From Zonotrichia leucophrys gambelii (Eukaryota; Chordata; Aves; Passeriformes; Passerellidae): a stretch of 64,000 nucleotides of DNA. The notes beneath the pieces were generated by a model that did not search any database, had not been told where the DNA came from, and was given only the letters and a program-made list of their open reading frames with translations. Location of the stretch: assembly GCF_028769735.1 (NCBI RefSeq), contig NC_088171.1, forward strand, positions 90,752,912 through 90,816,911. Reading direction: 5' to 3'. This document shows positions 36,579-49,469 of the stretch, piece by piece (position 1 is the stretch's first letter; every line of letters starts with the position of its first letter). The position numbers and the translations under genes were made by a program.

Positions 36579-38559
36579 GGTTTATATGTTGATTTTTTTT
36601 TAATTCAGTCCCATGAATTCTGAATATTTTTATTTGGCAATGAGGGAAGAATAAGAATTTAATAAAAGGTTCTTTGAAAAAACAGAAGACTAAAAATCTC
36701 ATAAATTATTAGCATGTAATTTAATAATCAGCCTAATTCCATACAAGACTAGCTAAATATGATATAATAAAGAAATAAGCGAACACTTGCTTTCTTTGAA
36801 ACACAAATTTTAAGCAAGTTCAAGGAAATAAGTTAGTACTTTTAAATTAAACTTTTGGGATTGGCTTTTGCGGTACTTTTGATCCTAAATAAATACCATA
36901 CTTATATGGATAATCATGATGCATACAATTATAAACAGCAATAAAATCATAATTTTATGAAAAATACTCTCTGGTATTGCATTAACTAAGGTAAGGCTAG
37001 TAGTGCTAGTCATACTTATACTTCAAAAATAAAATATACCATTGGCTCAGAAAAAGTAAACAATTCTGTTGTGACAGAATTTGACAGGTATAGGTATTTT
37101 TAATGCATTAAATGCTGAGTGCTTATCCCAGTTATCTTCAGTGGCTGAACTGTGTTATTCCTGTCTTCCACCAGTTGTTAAGGGTAAAAACACATGAGCA
37201 ATCTTTCAGATCATAGCATGTGTTAACCTGCACTGTGAAGGTGGTTAGTCCTCTCTACTGCCATAGGTCTGGATTGTCAGCTTAGAAAGTTTGACTAGAG
37301 GACTCTTGATGTCTCATCTAATCTAACTTGGCCTATGAATTAGTCTATGTTCTTTAGTCACCTCCAATAAGAACCCAAAGGCTTTCTCCACATTAATAGT
37401 TTACTTCAGCTCCTGATGCTCATCTCTCAGAGTTCTCTGCATTCCTGTGCTTTTGTTCACCTGGGACAGACAACCTGGATGACTCAAAACTCTTAAGATG
37501 CACCCCTGGGGGTGCACTTTTACAGGATTACAGTTGCAACAGAGCATTTTGTCTGCTGGTACCATACCAGACCTAGTCCAAATTAAAACCACTGTAAATA
37601 CAAACAATGGCAATATTGGTCCCCAGCACCAACTACTGTGATCTGCAGATCCCCCCGCTACTGCCCTGTTACTTGTTAATGTGGAGGCAGACAGGGCTGG
37701 CACTAATGAACCCAAGCCTCCAGGCTCAGTGTGCAATGCATCCACAAAATGCAGACCAAATATTGTTATTATCTGAAAGTGAAGGAGATTCACTTCACTA
37801 GCAATTCAGAGAAACTTTCAGTCTGTTTACCCACAGAAAAAAAAAGCACCAAAATAGCCATCATGTAACAGAGTTCATATTGTAGTTCATATTAGGAAAA
37901 ATTTTGCTACAGATTTGTGCAGTTTTCAAAATACTAATTTTCCTTTTTTATATCTTTTTCTTGGAAATGTTACATAGACTCTGGGCAAGTATATAAATAC
38001 TATAAATATAAATTTACTTAACCTTTTAAAATAGACATTATTTATGCAGAGCACAGCCACAATCATTATGAAAAAATCAAATATTGACAGCATTTGAAAT
38101 AAAAATACTTCATATTACCAGCAAAACTAATTGCCGTCTCTGATGAATCTCCTATTTTTAAAATGGCCTAATCTACAGAAATGGACTACTAGAAATCATG
38201 CATGTGCTAGTAAACATTTGAGATTGCAGGCATTCAAGCCTCATCTGAAAAGTACATTCTTAGTGTTGTTTTCAAAAAGAAGCAGCAGTGCTGAACATCT
38301 TACCATTTCACCTCTAAAGTTACTGGAGTGTGTCACAGAAAGAGCAATCAATATTGGTTAATAGGCCAGATCTGTGTTATTAGTATTCTTTACAACCTTG
38401 ACATACTTCATTTTATGTACAGATTGCCTATGAAAACTTGGGCTTATATCTTGTCTAGACAATGCCTTACATGGCCATTCAAATTAATAATGTGCCAAAA
38501 TTATCCTATGCTTAATGCAGCTGTGCTCTGTATTGACTCTGAAAATTAAATTTACTTCA
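36579..38559. other. non-coding stretch, no gene seen
   Basis: AT-rich except for a patch at 37380-37740 of balanced composition, which gives the open frame 37401-37793 on the minus strand (130 codons). That frame has no recognised domain and no homologue that I know, and it overlaps another frame on the plus strand. The patch could be an old unidentified repeat. Confidence 0.45.
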
Positions 38560-38885
38560 TGGTGCCTATTGACAGCTGGGTCTCAAGCATATTTAATGGA
38601 TTTGAAAGGAGTTTGGGCTGTGGCTTATGCCTCCAAGCAAAATGTTAATAGCTAATAATTTTCATTAAAAGTGAGAGCATTTATCTATAAACATTGCATT
38701 TCTCAGTATATGAAGTCAGCATAAAAACAACTTTAAGATCACCTTTCAGTTCACTCAAAGTACCCAGAAGGAATCAAGAGAAAATAAAAATAACCTGTTT
38801 GCTGTCTTTAAATGCAATTCGTTGGCTTATTAACAATGTATTTGCAAATATGTGTTAAGGGAATCTTATTCTAGTTGAGAGAAAT
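38560..38885. promoter_or_regulatory. enhancer-like unique block
   Basis: Repeat-free sequence with closely packed homeodomain and forkhead-like cores (TTTAATGG, GTTAATAGCTAATAATT, TTCATTAAAAG, GCTTATTAACAATG, ATTTGCAAAT near 38841-38850) and no open frame. It resembles conserved developmental enhancers. Not demonstrated. Confidence 0.35.
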
Positions 38886-39925
38886 AGCTTTAGTTCCAAG
38901 AGGGCAGAGACAATACCTCAAGTTGCATCTGAACATAATGAAAAACCTCATACATAATATATTTATTGACAGCCCTGGAAATTGGACTTCTTTATTTATT
39001 GACAGCCTGCACACAGCATAGGCAGTGCAAGTTTCTCTCACTGCTAAGCAAACACACTTTTTACCTGGACAGAAGAAACTACTTTTTCTGAAGGAAACAG
39101 AATTTATTCACCACATCCAGTTTTTCCTTGGACTCTCTATGAAATGTCAGAAGGCGTCGTAAGTCAGTTTCAAGTCTGCTGGTCACTTTTCTGCTCTAGA
39201 ATGTGTTCACAAGGGAAACAGAAACACTTAGTCACACACACACATTTTAGTCACGACTAATATGAGATTGACTTCTGCCACTAAATATACAGTTAGGCCA
39301 TTACACATCTAATTAGGCAAATAACCAACTTCCTGTTTATAATTAACATCAGAATTGTTGTTTTGTTTCTACTAAACAGTAGGCAAGCAGAAAAAACTGG
39401 GAGGTTTTGCCATGAGAATTTCTTCCCATAGGTCCTTTGTAGTGTTACAATGCAAATGGAAGTATTTGTTTTGAGATAAAGGCTGCTTCCTGGTCTCCAG
39501 TCAGGTAAGACCTCCATAATGTTGGGATGAAGCACTGCAGTAGATTTTTACACAGGACTGTTTGCTAAACTTAGAGAACAGGCAGCTTAGGAGAGACTGC
39601 ACTGGGCTTTAGCAGAAATCAAGGCAGGCCTGAAGTACAGATAAAAGTGCCACATGCTACGGCAGGCATTGTAAAGTCCATTCTCAGACACCCTGCCTTA
39701 CATGTAGCAAAATTGTTTCTGTTTAGGACCTGCCAAAATGTTTGTATAGTACAAACCACTGAAAAGCATTTTTGCTTGGTTGGTTTTGGTTCTTTTTTTG
39801 TTGGTTTTCTCTCTTTCCCTCTTAACACATTCTACATAAAAGGCTGGGATAAGATTAGGTGGAAAGAAGAAAGCATACATATTCTATATGTAATATCTAT
39901 ACAGATATTTAATAGAGACATGTCA
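38886..39925. other. non-coding stretch, no gene seen
   Basis: Contains a short direct repeat of TTTATTGACAGCC about 35 bases apart (near 38961 and 38995). No gene. The frames 39293-39535, 39619-39828 and 39647-40018 overlap on both strands and are not credible. Confidence 0.5.
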
Positions 39926-39928
39926 GAA

Positions 39929-40002
39929 ATACACACACACATGTACATATGGACATATATTTATATGTATACATATGTAGAGATACATATGCACATATAC
40001 TT
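39929..40002. repeat. (AC)n/(AT)n compound low-complexity repeat
   Basis: An ACACACACAC start turns into alternating ACATAT/ATGTAT units. Degenerate dinucleotide repeat. Confidence 0.85.
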
Positions 40003-41509
40003 ACAGAACAATCCATAACCCAGAGAAGTATAACAGAAAATGCATTAGAAAACAGAAAACAAGCATGACACCCGGCTCAGCTTCCTAGAACTGTCAGAAC
40101 AAATGCAGTCACTGATACGCATTGCAGGCAGCAATGATTGAAAAACAAAACAGAAACAAACAAAAAAACCCAAAGCAAAAGAAAAAATAGAATAGTAGTT
40201 TGATGAGGAAGAATGTTAAAAAGATTAATCAAAGTTTAGAGTATATTATTATAAATAAAGTTTAAGGATGGGCAGTGACATACAGGCTAACACACCACTG
40301 AGTTGCAATTAAAAAGAAAGCAAGAAAGCATGATATTACCAGCTGGCACATCTTCCATGAAAGGGAAATCTTGTGTGATATTCCATGGTCTCAGAAGAGA
40401 CATATGATGTGAAGCAAATGTACAAGGGCCTCACATAAAACCTTAATTTAATTATTTTCTTCTTTAGTTTGGTTCACCTTTGAGTTCAAAAATTTTACGG
40501 ATCAATAATATCTTTAATTAAAAATGGCTTTTTGAAGACAAATGGCAAGATTCTTCCTCTTAGACTTCCCACTCAATTCAGTCCCAATGAGAAAGAAATT
40601 TTGTCTCCTTACAGAAGGATATTATTTTGTACACAGTGATTATTTTATATACTCCAAGATTTGAGAGATCTGCTTGAATTTAAGAGCTTTTTAAGCCAGA
40701 ATCTCATGGCTGAAGCTTCATTTCCTGATGAAAAAGCTGGCTGCAATTGTCTTTCCTTCTACAGATTTTTTTTCTGCAAGGAACCGTGACAATAATGTGA
40801 CTCTTTCAACAGTGCTTGGATTTGTCTTTTATCCTCTCTGACTTGTTTTTATTGCTGACAGTCCTGCTATGCATTTTGCCTTTCCAACTATCTGCACAGA
40901 CCCCAAGCTTCATGCAGAAGTCCAAAGGGCACAATCCCCCACCTCTTTTGCACTGAGAAGCATTATTTGTAACCTGAAATGTATGGCTTTTTCTCACATT
41001 AAACAAACCAAGAAACTATTAATGTCCATCTTATTGGAAGAGGAGAAACTTTTAACTCATGAAGACAAAAGTGAATTGCTTTCAAAACTCCAACTAAAAC
41101 ACTGGCTGGACAATGTATTTTCGTGCTGATAAAATGCTGATAATGCTAAGGATGTTTCTTGATGCCAAAAGTTTCTCCTCCTGTAACTCTAAGCAAACAA
41201 AAGAACAAAGATTGCTTCAGAAATGCTGTCAGAACTGTCCAAATTGTTCAGTTACAGTTTTTCGTTCTTCAGATAAAACCCAAGAAACTCAGCTAGTCCT
41301 CCCTAACACAAAAGAAAGTCACTATTTTTCCCTTGTTATGCACTTACCTTTAGAAATGCATCAAACTTTTCAAAATTGTCGCCTTTAAATTTTTGCTGGT
41401 GCTGTTGATGGATGAAGTGCATCATGTAAAAGTGAAAATGTGTCCCAAAAGAGTACTTTAATAGCAGATTCCTCCCCCTCACACATACAAAAAAATAATC
41501 AGCAGGTGT
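40003..41509. other. non-coding stretch, no gene seen
   Basis: An A-rich patch at 40140-40190 and otherwise unique DNA. The frames 40869-41129 and 41113-41388 are open on the plus strand but have no recognised domain. I regard them as chance. Confidence 0.5.
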
Positions 41510-41589
41510 TTTCCTCCTTTCTTTTCTTGTTCCTTTTCTTCATTCTTCTTTCATTTCTTTTGATGGGAAAAAAAAAAAAAAAAAAAAAA
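41510..41589. repeat. T/C-rich tract followed by a 22-base A run
   Basis: A pyrimidine-rich stretch (41510-41560), a TGATGGG spacer, and then uninterrupted A at 41568-41589. Low-complexity. No retroelement body could be found upstream of the A run. Confidence 0.85.
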
Positions 41590-43160
41590 CAAAAACCCCA
41601 CCCTTTACTCCTTTGGGGCTTACCTTGTGAGGGATTGCTAAAGCAGGACTAGACTCTATAGATTTCACACATTTTAAATGACAGGGTTTGGGAGTCGTAT
41701 TTTTGGCTCATAGAAGTAAAACTGGGGCTGGTTCCTAGATTTTACACAATAGCCCTAGTGTGACACTCTGTGACTTGAATTTTCCAAGACACAAATACTT
41801 TTAAAGTAGACACAACTAAGACATTCTTTTTATGCTGTTTTGCTCTTCCATAGCTACAGAAAACAATAGCTACAAACCTTTAATTAATTTCTGTAATACA
41901 AATCCTGATAGCATCCACTCATGGGCCATTTTTAATTTTGAAATAAAAGAAACTAAATAAAATAATTTCCTAATAGCTATAATAGACTCCTGCTAGAATA
42001 CATAATCTAATGAACTACTAGCATCACTGAAAATTTTGCTAATTGTTAGCAGGTTTTTCTTCCCACTACAAACCAGTCACTAACCTATGAAAAATGCTAA
42101 ATTCATAAATCATATCTATATTTCATCTGGCACAAATTTCAATAATTTGGGGAGGATGGATGATGCTGTATGAAGCAGCACTTCTGCAAAACAGTGACTA
42201 GGACATGTGCTGGTAGTTTTGATTTTCTAATGAAGTGTGCTTTTATATCCCTTTAAATCCTCCTAAAAATTAAGTATATTGTTCATAATTTTACCTGCAT
42301 TACTTTCAATCTCCAGATGGATTTTATTTGTGTAAGAGTTCCCAGGAGAGCTTTGCTATAAAGAAGCCTTTCAGAACAGATCACAGAACTAATCATTTAT
42401 TTCAACAAACACTTGTAAATAAAATAAAATATCTATACAATATGTCATATATGAAAGGTTAGCCACTGTGCACAACAACAAAATAATTTAGTTTTAAGTA
42501 AATTACTTTGCCTTAATTATGAGGTGAACTGAGCCTCAGTTCCTAACATAGTTAAGGAAGAATACTCTTGCCAAAAAGCAGATTGTAAAAAAATATGAGG
42601 CTGAAAAACACTTTCCCTTCACTAACTAGTGTGAACCTGAAGTTTCTGCAAGATGAGGAAGCTCTTAGAGTCAACTCTCAAGACTGCTTTGTATCACTAC
42701 ATGGCAGGAAAATGGCTATAAAAACTACAGAATTGACAATTATGTAATTTATTTGACCTTTTGAAATGGTTCCCCATCAGGAAGGAGAGTCTTCAAAGGT
42801 AGTAAGGTGACAAAATCAACAGTACTTAATATCTAACAACTGGTAAGCATCGAGAGAGAAGTTCAACAACACATTTGAGGCACCTTTTTTGCAGTAGTAC
42901 CTACAGTGGTCTGCACAAGTATGAGATTTAAACCCCAAAGTTTAAATTGATACATATAGGAACAAAGGATTTGACAAAAAACCCCAAGAGGTATCTCTCT
43001 TGATTATGTTCCACCCTGACACTTTCTCTAGGAATCACTATCGTGGCTGCCGTTTGGAACTACAGTCACATCCTGTAGGCAGGTTCACATGCGACTGTTG
43101 ATACCTCCAGGGACTTCCAGTAAATCCTATAAACTCCTCAGAGAGGCAGAATTACTCATG
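41590..43160. other. non-coding AT-rich stretch, no gene seen
   Basis: No repeat or gene recognised. The part 41860-42120 has an enhancer-like look (ATCCACTCATGGGCC followed by TTTTTAATTTTG). This is only an impression. Confidence 0.45.
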
Positions 43161-43163
43161 TGC

Positions 43164-43192
43164 ATAATTATCTAAGGGACAGATAATTATCT
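43164..43192. promoter_or_regulatory. inverted GATA-motif cluster (10-bp stem, overlapping 12-base palindrome)
   Basis: ATAATTATCT (43164-43173) and its exact complement AGATAATTAT (43181-43190) are separated by 7 bases. The right arm also belongs to the perfect palindrome AGATAATTATCT (43181-43192). This gives three inverted AGATAA-type GATA cores in 29 bases, each overlapping an ATTA core. Transcription-factor binding is inferred. Confidence 0.4.
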
Positions 43193-45394
43193 ATTACTAG
43201 TTTCCTTTAAAGCATTAATTTACAATAGTAACAGTGTATCCCTTTTAGTGGAATATTTTTGCAATTGGCCTAATATGTGTTTTTATCTTTTATCTGCTGA
43301 GGCCTGAGGGATAGAGGGAGGGAGGAAGGAGAGGGCAGAAAAACAGTAAACCGGTGACTACTCTTATCTTTGACATGCTGTGAATAGACAGGATATTAGA
43401 CTAATACCCACAAAATCACAGATAAATTATTATCTTGTCTTGATTACTACTGCCCTTTAACAGGCTTCTCTTTTCAGCCATAGACATTACTTCTAATTTA
43501 TTTGACACAGATTTTAAGGCCTTCTGCCAAGAGGAGAGGAAAAGCTTCATGAAAATGTTCTTAGCATAAATTTGGGACATCGCTTGTAAAATTAGTTGAT
43601 AAAAAGAAAAAAAATCTTTCTACTGAAACCCGAGAATCTCCCACCTTAAAGCAGTTCTAGTTTTATATATTTTACCATGTATTTATAATAAAGACTTAAC
43701 TCACCTTTGATGTGAACTTCCTAGCAAAAGCTGAGGCTTAGAGACTGTCTATATTATAAGCATTTAATCATAAAGTACAGGAGAGCACACTGCATACCTT
43801 CATATGATTTATTTCCATACAGAATAACCTTTAGGAACAAGAAGCCTTTCATTTTTTCTCTTGTGTTTCTGTGCTAAATAATTTTCAAGAAAAATCAACA
43901 CCTTATTTCAGCTGCCAGGGAAATTATTTGCCTTGCCGTAGGAAAATGTATCACTGTATTATGGTACTCACTTGCTATTGGCGATGTTCCTAACAGCCTG
44001 GAATGTCTGTGAATAATGTTAGTGTTACTTTGTTATGTGTATTTTACAAAGCATTTTTAAAATATTTTTGGATCCATTTCTGCTGAGTGATATGTGCTAT
44101 TCTTCCATGGTTGCACAGGTTCAACTTAGAAGCAGTTAATTTGGCTTGAGTTTTGTTTGCTTGGTTTTACCATTTTGATACTACTAATGTTGAGTATATA
44201 AAAGCAAATGTATTTAAATGTATATTTTTATTACCATGGGTCAGTGGGTTAGGAGGAAGTTGTGTGCCCTGGATTTTCCAGTCCATCAATGGATTTGCAG
44301 TTACAAAAGTCGTTGTTTTCTTCTTCATTTTGGCTCGTTTCCATTTTATGTCATTCCTAAACATATTTGTGTGTAAGGACTCCATTGTTTAGTAACTGGA
44401 AGCCACATTTTCCCTCCTGCCATAGCTTGTTTAGACCCTGATACCTGCAGTCCTCCTCATGTTCCTGAAATTTCCTCTTATAGTTGTGGAATAATTTGTG
44501 TTGGGTGATACCTCTGCAGCTCTTCAGCCCCAAACAGGGCTGTGTTCAAGATTAGATCACGTCAGTCGGGGGCTTGTCCAGACAAATCTAACCATCTGAG
44601 GACTCTAGTTTTAGAAAAACAGAAGTGGGACTTCTTCCCAAGACACAGCTTTAGGATACATAGTGTCTACTTCAAGACACTAATTCATTTCACAACGACT
44701 TCTGCATACCTATGGTTCTGAATAGGACCAAGTCAATAGGAACTACCATTTTAATTAATATTTCCTGAATATTTCACAAGTACTTGAAAGTAAAGGTCTA
44801 GAAGGAAAAGAGTGAACATTTTTAGTTGGCTAAGAACTTTTCAGTAGACTACTTGTCCTTTTTTAGGCATTCATCTAGAAGAAGCACTCATGAATACTCT
44901 TTTCTCCAGAACTAATAAAATGTATTTCTGCTCTAGCTTTAATTCTGGAAAAGTTAATCAGATGTCTGATTGAATTCAGGAATTCAGACTAGTTCCAATG
45001 AAATAATCCACCTAATAAAAATCCCTATGAAATTAAATCAGCAAAATAGTTTTGTAACCCTCAAAAATAATTTCTACTTTTATTCAGGGAACAATGGTTG
45101 ATTGAAAAACAATAGAAAAGTAGATATATTAATTCTTGGTTTCTACATTTTCTTTACACATATACCATGACATTTTCATCCGGCTTCTGATACAAAGACC
45201 AAATTTGTATATCTGTAAAGCTGGTGAATTGAAATTTCCAGACAACAAATTGGAAGCTACCAGTGCATAAGGAGTAAAATTAACAGAAGGGTTATTTAAA
45301 AAAAAATCTGTTTAAGGTTTAGCTCTATTGTGTATGAATAAGAAAGGCAATTTGCTACAGCTGCTAGCAATAACATATTAACATTGAGACATAT
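43193..45394. other. non-coding stretch, no gene seen
   Basis: A purine-rich GGGA/GGAA patch at 43307-43338. No gene. The two frames 44153-44392 and 44167-44385 lie on opposite strands of the same bases and show no domain. Confidence 0.5.
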
Positions 45395-45458
45395 CACAGC
45401 TAATGACTGGAGTTTTCAAAGAATGTCACAGTTAATGACTGGAGTTTTCAAAGACAAT
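45395..45458. repeat. two-copy 32-base tandem repeat
   Basis: Copy 1 (45395-45426) and copy 2 (45427-45458) are identical over 27 of the first 28 bases, differing by C/T at the sixth position, and then diverge in the last four. Copies this similar suggest a recent local duplication compared with the surrounding repeats. Confidence 0.85.
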
Positions 45459-47460
45459 TGTTTGACAACTTTGTGCAATAGGAAGCAAGACGGTTTGGAA
45501 TAATATTATTTATTTGGATTAAATACTACATAAGAGAAATTTGCCTGAAGTAAAATTACACTAAATAGAAAATAGAAGCTGAACTGTTTGACTTCAATTA
45601 ATCTAAAAGTTGAACAGTCAAACCCTAACTGAAAAACACAGAGGAAACCTTCATCCGGTTCTTTGTTAGATTCCTTTTAGAAATTTCCCAGAATAGTCAT
45701 AATAAGAGGTGTAATTAAGCAATCAGCCTTTTCAGAGATACATCTGTAATTGCAAACAATGAAGTGTCTTATTGTGGATTATACTTCATGAAATTTAAGA
45801 AAAACAACTGGAATTGTAAGTAAAGCTTACGGCATCATACCTCATGTTTGCACAGGTGTGATGTTTCATCAGATTGAAAGTTTTCTTTAACACAAGGACA
45901 GTATAAAAATGCCTTATGGCATTGCCAGAAGTAATTGAATGATTAACAAACAAGTGTATTCACCTGTTTAGAAAAAGCTCTCCCTTCTTTGTTTGCAGTA
46001 TCTGTGCTCCATCATTAAAATCAAAGTGCTTTGAGTACGGAAGTGTTTTTGAGCCTTTTTGTACTCATCTGGCTGGTCAGGGTTTTTTTTTGTATTTTGG
46101 ACAAATCTACTGCCACTGAGTCCCAAATGTGTGCATGGACCATGAAGCCTATGTTGGGAGTAGACAGCTCACATTGTCTCCTTATGTTTCTGGGTTCCTG
46201 GTGAAGGAACTGATGCTGATCCCACTCAGGGATCCATGCAGAAGAAGGAAGCAGCAGCTCAGGAGAGATCCCCAAAGAGTTCTCCTCTGTGCTTGTTGGT
46301 GTGGGTCAAAACTAGCAGAGCTGTTTTAGAAGGAAGAGTGCTTGGTCATCATGCAACCACTCAATCACGTCCTGTTTCCATTAGAACACAGCACCCACTT
46401 AATCCATAAGAGTCTCTGCTTCTTCACTCAACTTCCTGGTTCATGGCACACCTGGTACAAGGAATACCCAACTGATGTCCTTACGTTTTGCCTGTAATTG
46501 TGTATACCACCTCCTCTCCATTTGTCATCACAGAAATTCCCCGGACAATAACAGCTTCAGTGGGAAAGCAATTGTATATTTTTTGCTGCCTCTGGCTCAT
46601 GCTATAGAGCAGTTTTGAGTTTCCTTTCTCATCTGCAGTGGAGGAGCCTGGAGACATAAAAGGGCGTCTAGAAATATGATCTTTAGCTATCTTTAATAGC
46701 AGCAAGGGAGCAGAGAACTATACTTCTGGAATCAATATTTAAGGGAATCTCATTCAGTGGCCAGTACTGAAGCAACATGGCTTGTTGTTTCAATCTATGG
46801 TCACCATCATTTTTTACAGTAATAGTGGCAATTACTGTAAATGTTCTTACATTGGGAAATTTTAATTTTTGCAGGACCCTGGCTTTGAGTTTGTTGGCAG
46901 TAAGTCAACTGCTCCACAAAGGTAAAATAAGATATCTCGAAACAATAGATGCGATATTTCGAGAAATAAAATGTGGACCTCAATAGTTATAGTATGTACA
47001 AAAAAAATTGTTATAAAATACTAAATACGCACAACAGTATTATATGTTCTTCATTTCCAGTGACTAAAAGTTGACCATACCTGATCTATGGCAATAAATT
47101 GAAATGTGTAACCCTCTGAAGTAAACGGGGGCATTTTTCTATTATCTTTATTTTATGTGCAAACTTTAGGCCAGATTCTCAACTACTGTACTGCAGCTCC
47201 TTTTCCCTCAACATAGATTTACTGTTGATACCATTTTATGACTGTGTTTCCAAGGGTTTTTTTGCTTTATATTTTTTTGCTTATGGGGACAAATAGTTGA
47301 AGATAATTCTGATATTTTGTTGCTTGTTTCTGACGGTCTTTTCTTCCATCTTTAAAAATATATTGGTTTAAATTTTTGTGAATTTCATGCCTTAAATATG
47401 ATATTGTCATTAGACAAAGACTTAGCAAGACTTAGCAAGGTAAATAACTCTTATGTACTA
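45459..47460. other. non-coding stretch, no gene seen
   Basis: The part 46020-46720 is less AT-rich than its neighbours, but no repeat family or gene was recognised. A 7-bp hairpin CTCGAAA (46936-46942) / TTTCGAG (46957-46963) with two CpGs is present. The frames 46021-46275, 46129-46329 and 46481-46705 overlap or lack domains. Confidence 0.45.
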
Positions 47461-47462
47461 AT

Positions 47463-47487
47463 ACACACACACACACACACACACACA
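47463..47487. repeat. (AC)n microsatellite, about 12 units
   Basis: Pure AC repeat followed by two GACA-type units. Probably polymorphic. Confidence 0.95.
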
Positions 47488-47494
47488 GACAGAC

Positions 47495-49427
47495 GCAAGA
47501 GGTTGTAGCCTTCCACTATAATACTGCTTTACTCTGTGACTACCACTGTGCCAAGCTTTGATTAATTCCAAGAGGTGCAAGTATAATGAGAAACTATACA
47601 CCTGGTGGGGTTATGCATTTAAGGGACATTGTTTTTGCTGCAGAAAGGATCAGGGAAAATTTTGAAGGTTTAGCTAAATTATTTAGCACTTTTCATTTTA
47701 TATTGCTTTTCTATTGATATGTTATCTGAGAATCTGTCTCACAGACTGAGAACTAAACAAGCTACAAACAAAAAAAACAAAACTGCTTTTTTTGCTACAA
47801 ATGGTTTGCAAGAAAAATATAGGATATTCTCCTTGCCAATACTGAACTGCCAGCTAAAACTTCAGTGTTAAGGACCAACTCTATGTTGATCTTTTCACAA
47901 ACATTTCTTTGAACAACATGTGGTACATGGTTAAAGCTGACCAGAAAAAAGGAAATTAAAAACATGAAAATTCATTCTCTATATTATGTTGATTGCTAAC
48001 TTTCACCTTGTTGGGCAATTAAATCTGACAGCAATCTTTCACCCACTCCTGAAAATTCCTGGAGCACCAACCTGTTGACATGGATGATCTGAATCTATTA
48101 TGTTGTGTGGCATCAACTTGTAATGTTAGAGTGAGACAAGAAAGGGATCTCAAAGATTAGTGCAGCCCTTTTTTTCCATGATCTCAACATAGCTTTAAGG
48201 AATGTAAGGAAACTTAGTGGAGCCCTGAATCTAACATGCACTCTGTTTTCCTAAATTTGGAGACTCTCTCTTGGTGGGAAAGGGAGGTGAGAAACTGGAA
48301 ACTACCTACAAAAATGTTAATAAAATTGTGGAAAGAAATAATTTGTTGTGCATATGTTGTTGTATGTTCTTTTAAAATATTTTAATAACAACTAATTGGC
48401 CAGTTAAATTAATATGAGTATACCGAGCCAAAAAATTTCAGGCATGTGAAAATAAGCAGTTTAACTACATCATGCTGAAATGAAGAAAGAGTTACTTGCT
48501 GCACACCACAAACTATGAAAATGTCAACAGTAACAGAGAATGTGCTTAAAAGGAACATGTATAAAGGGTCATAAACAGTAATTTTAAAAATTTTTGCTCT
48601 ACACTGTTCTATTTCAATTTTAAGTTAATTGAATGTGAAATGTTAGTTTAAGGGGAAGAAAAGTGATAGACTAAGATTCACAAATCCTGGAGATAAGTGA
48701 GTTAAGGAATATTGGTATAACTGTAAAATAAATTTGACCCAAGAGCATGCAGATATTCATAAGCTCCTTTATCTTCTGGACCTTTGGGTTTAGTGCTTTA
48801 TTTTTTATTTTACTGTCTGAAAAATAGATTTTAAAGATTTACATACTTGCCACAGAACAATATCTTTAAAATGTCTGGATAAAATTATGGCTTAGAGGAA
48901 TTCAGTCATGATAGGCCTTGTATTGAAAGATATGCCATAACAAATTTTAATTCATAATTGTTATTGAATAGCAAAGACAGATTTAATTATCTCCATTATT
49001 GACCTGTTAGAGGCAAGTACTTCATGTTATAAATCCACACATTATTGCCAAAGAGCAGGCTGAATGCATAAATTCTCTCCCTTTTCTCTCAGCAGATTCT
49101 TTATGCCAGAAAACTTCTAAAGGAATAAAATATGTTTCTCTTCCTCCAGTTCACCCAGCTATAATGCAGACACAGATTTGTCAGAGTTGCAGACCACAAC
49201 AAAATAAAATTATTATTTGGGGATTCCAGAGAGTTAGATGAGTCAAAAACTGAAATATTGTGTAAGCCTGATTAAAATTTCAATGGTGATAAAGGGGTTT
49301 TGATTGGTTGTGGCACTGGACACCAATTACACAGAAATCCTTCAGCAGATCTGCCATTCACACCCATCTGTTCCACAGTCATATAAAAGAGTGATGACAC
49401 TGTGAAAACAGGTAAAATGTGGGATTC
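47495..49427. other. non-coding AT-rich stretch, no gene seen
   Basis: No repeat or gene recognised. The part 48940-49080 has an enhancer-like look (AATTCATAATTG, AGATTTAATTATC, CACATTATTGCC). Confidence 0.45.
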
Positions 49428-49443
49428 TTTTTTTTTTTTTTTT
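49428..49443. repeat. 16-base T run
   Basis: Homopolymer T, 26 bases left of the inverted repeat at 49470. It could be the complement of a retroposon tail, but no such element follows. Confidence 0.9.
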
Positions 49444-49469
49444 GCTGGAAGAAAGAAAAGGGGGCTATA

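Noticed and set aside
37401..37793. 130-codon minus-strand open frame
   Set aside because: No recognised domain, an opposite-strand frame in the same bases, and no splice or promoter context. Possibly an unidentified old repeat.
41568..41589. A run as the tail of a processed pseudogene or SINE
   Set aside because: The preceding sequence is T/C-rich low-complexity, with no recognisable gene or SINE body and no target-site duplication that I could see.
44577..44592. Resemblance to a retroviral proline-tRNA primer-binding site
   Set aside because: GGGGGCT and GTCC match, but other positions do not. No long terminal repeat, polypurine tract or gag/pol-like frame lies nearby, so an endogenous retrovirus is not supported.
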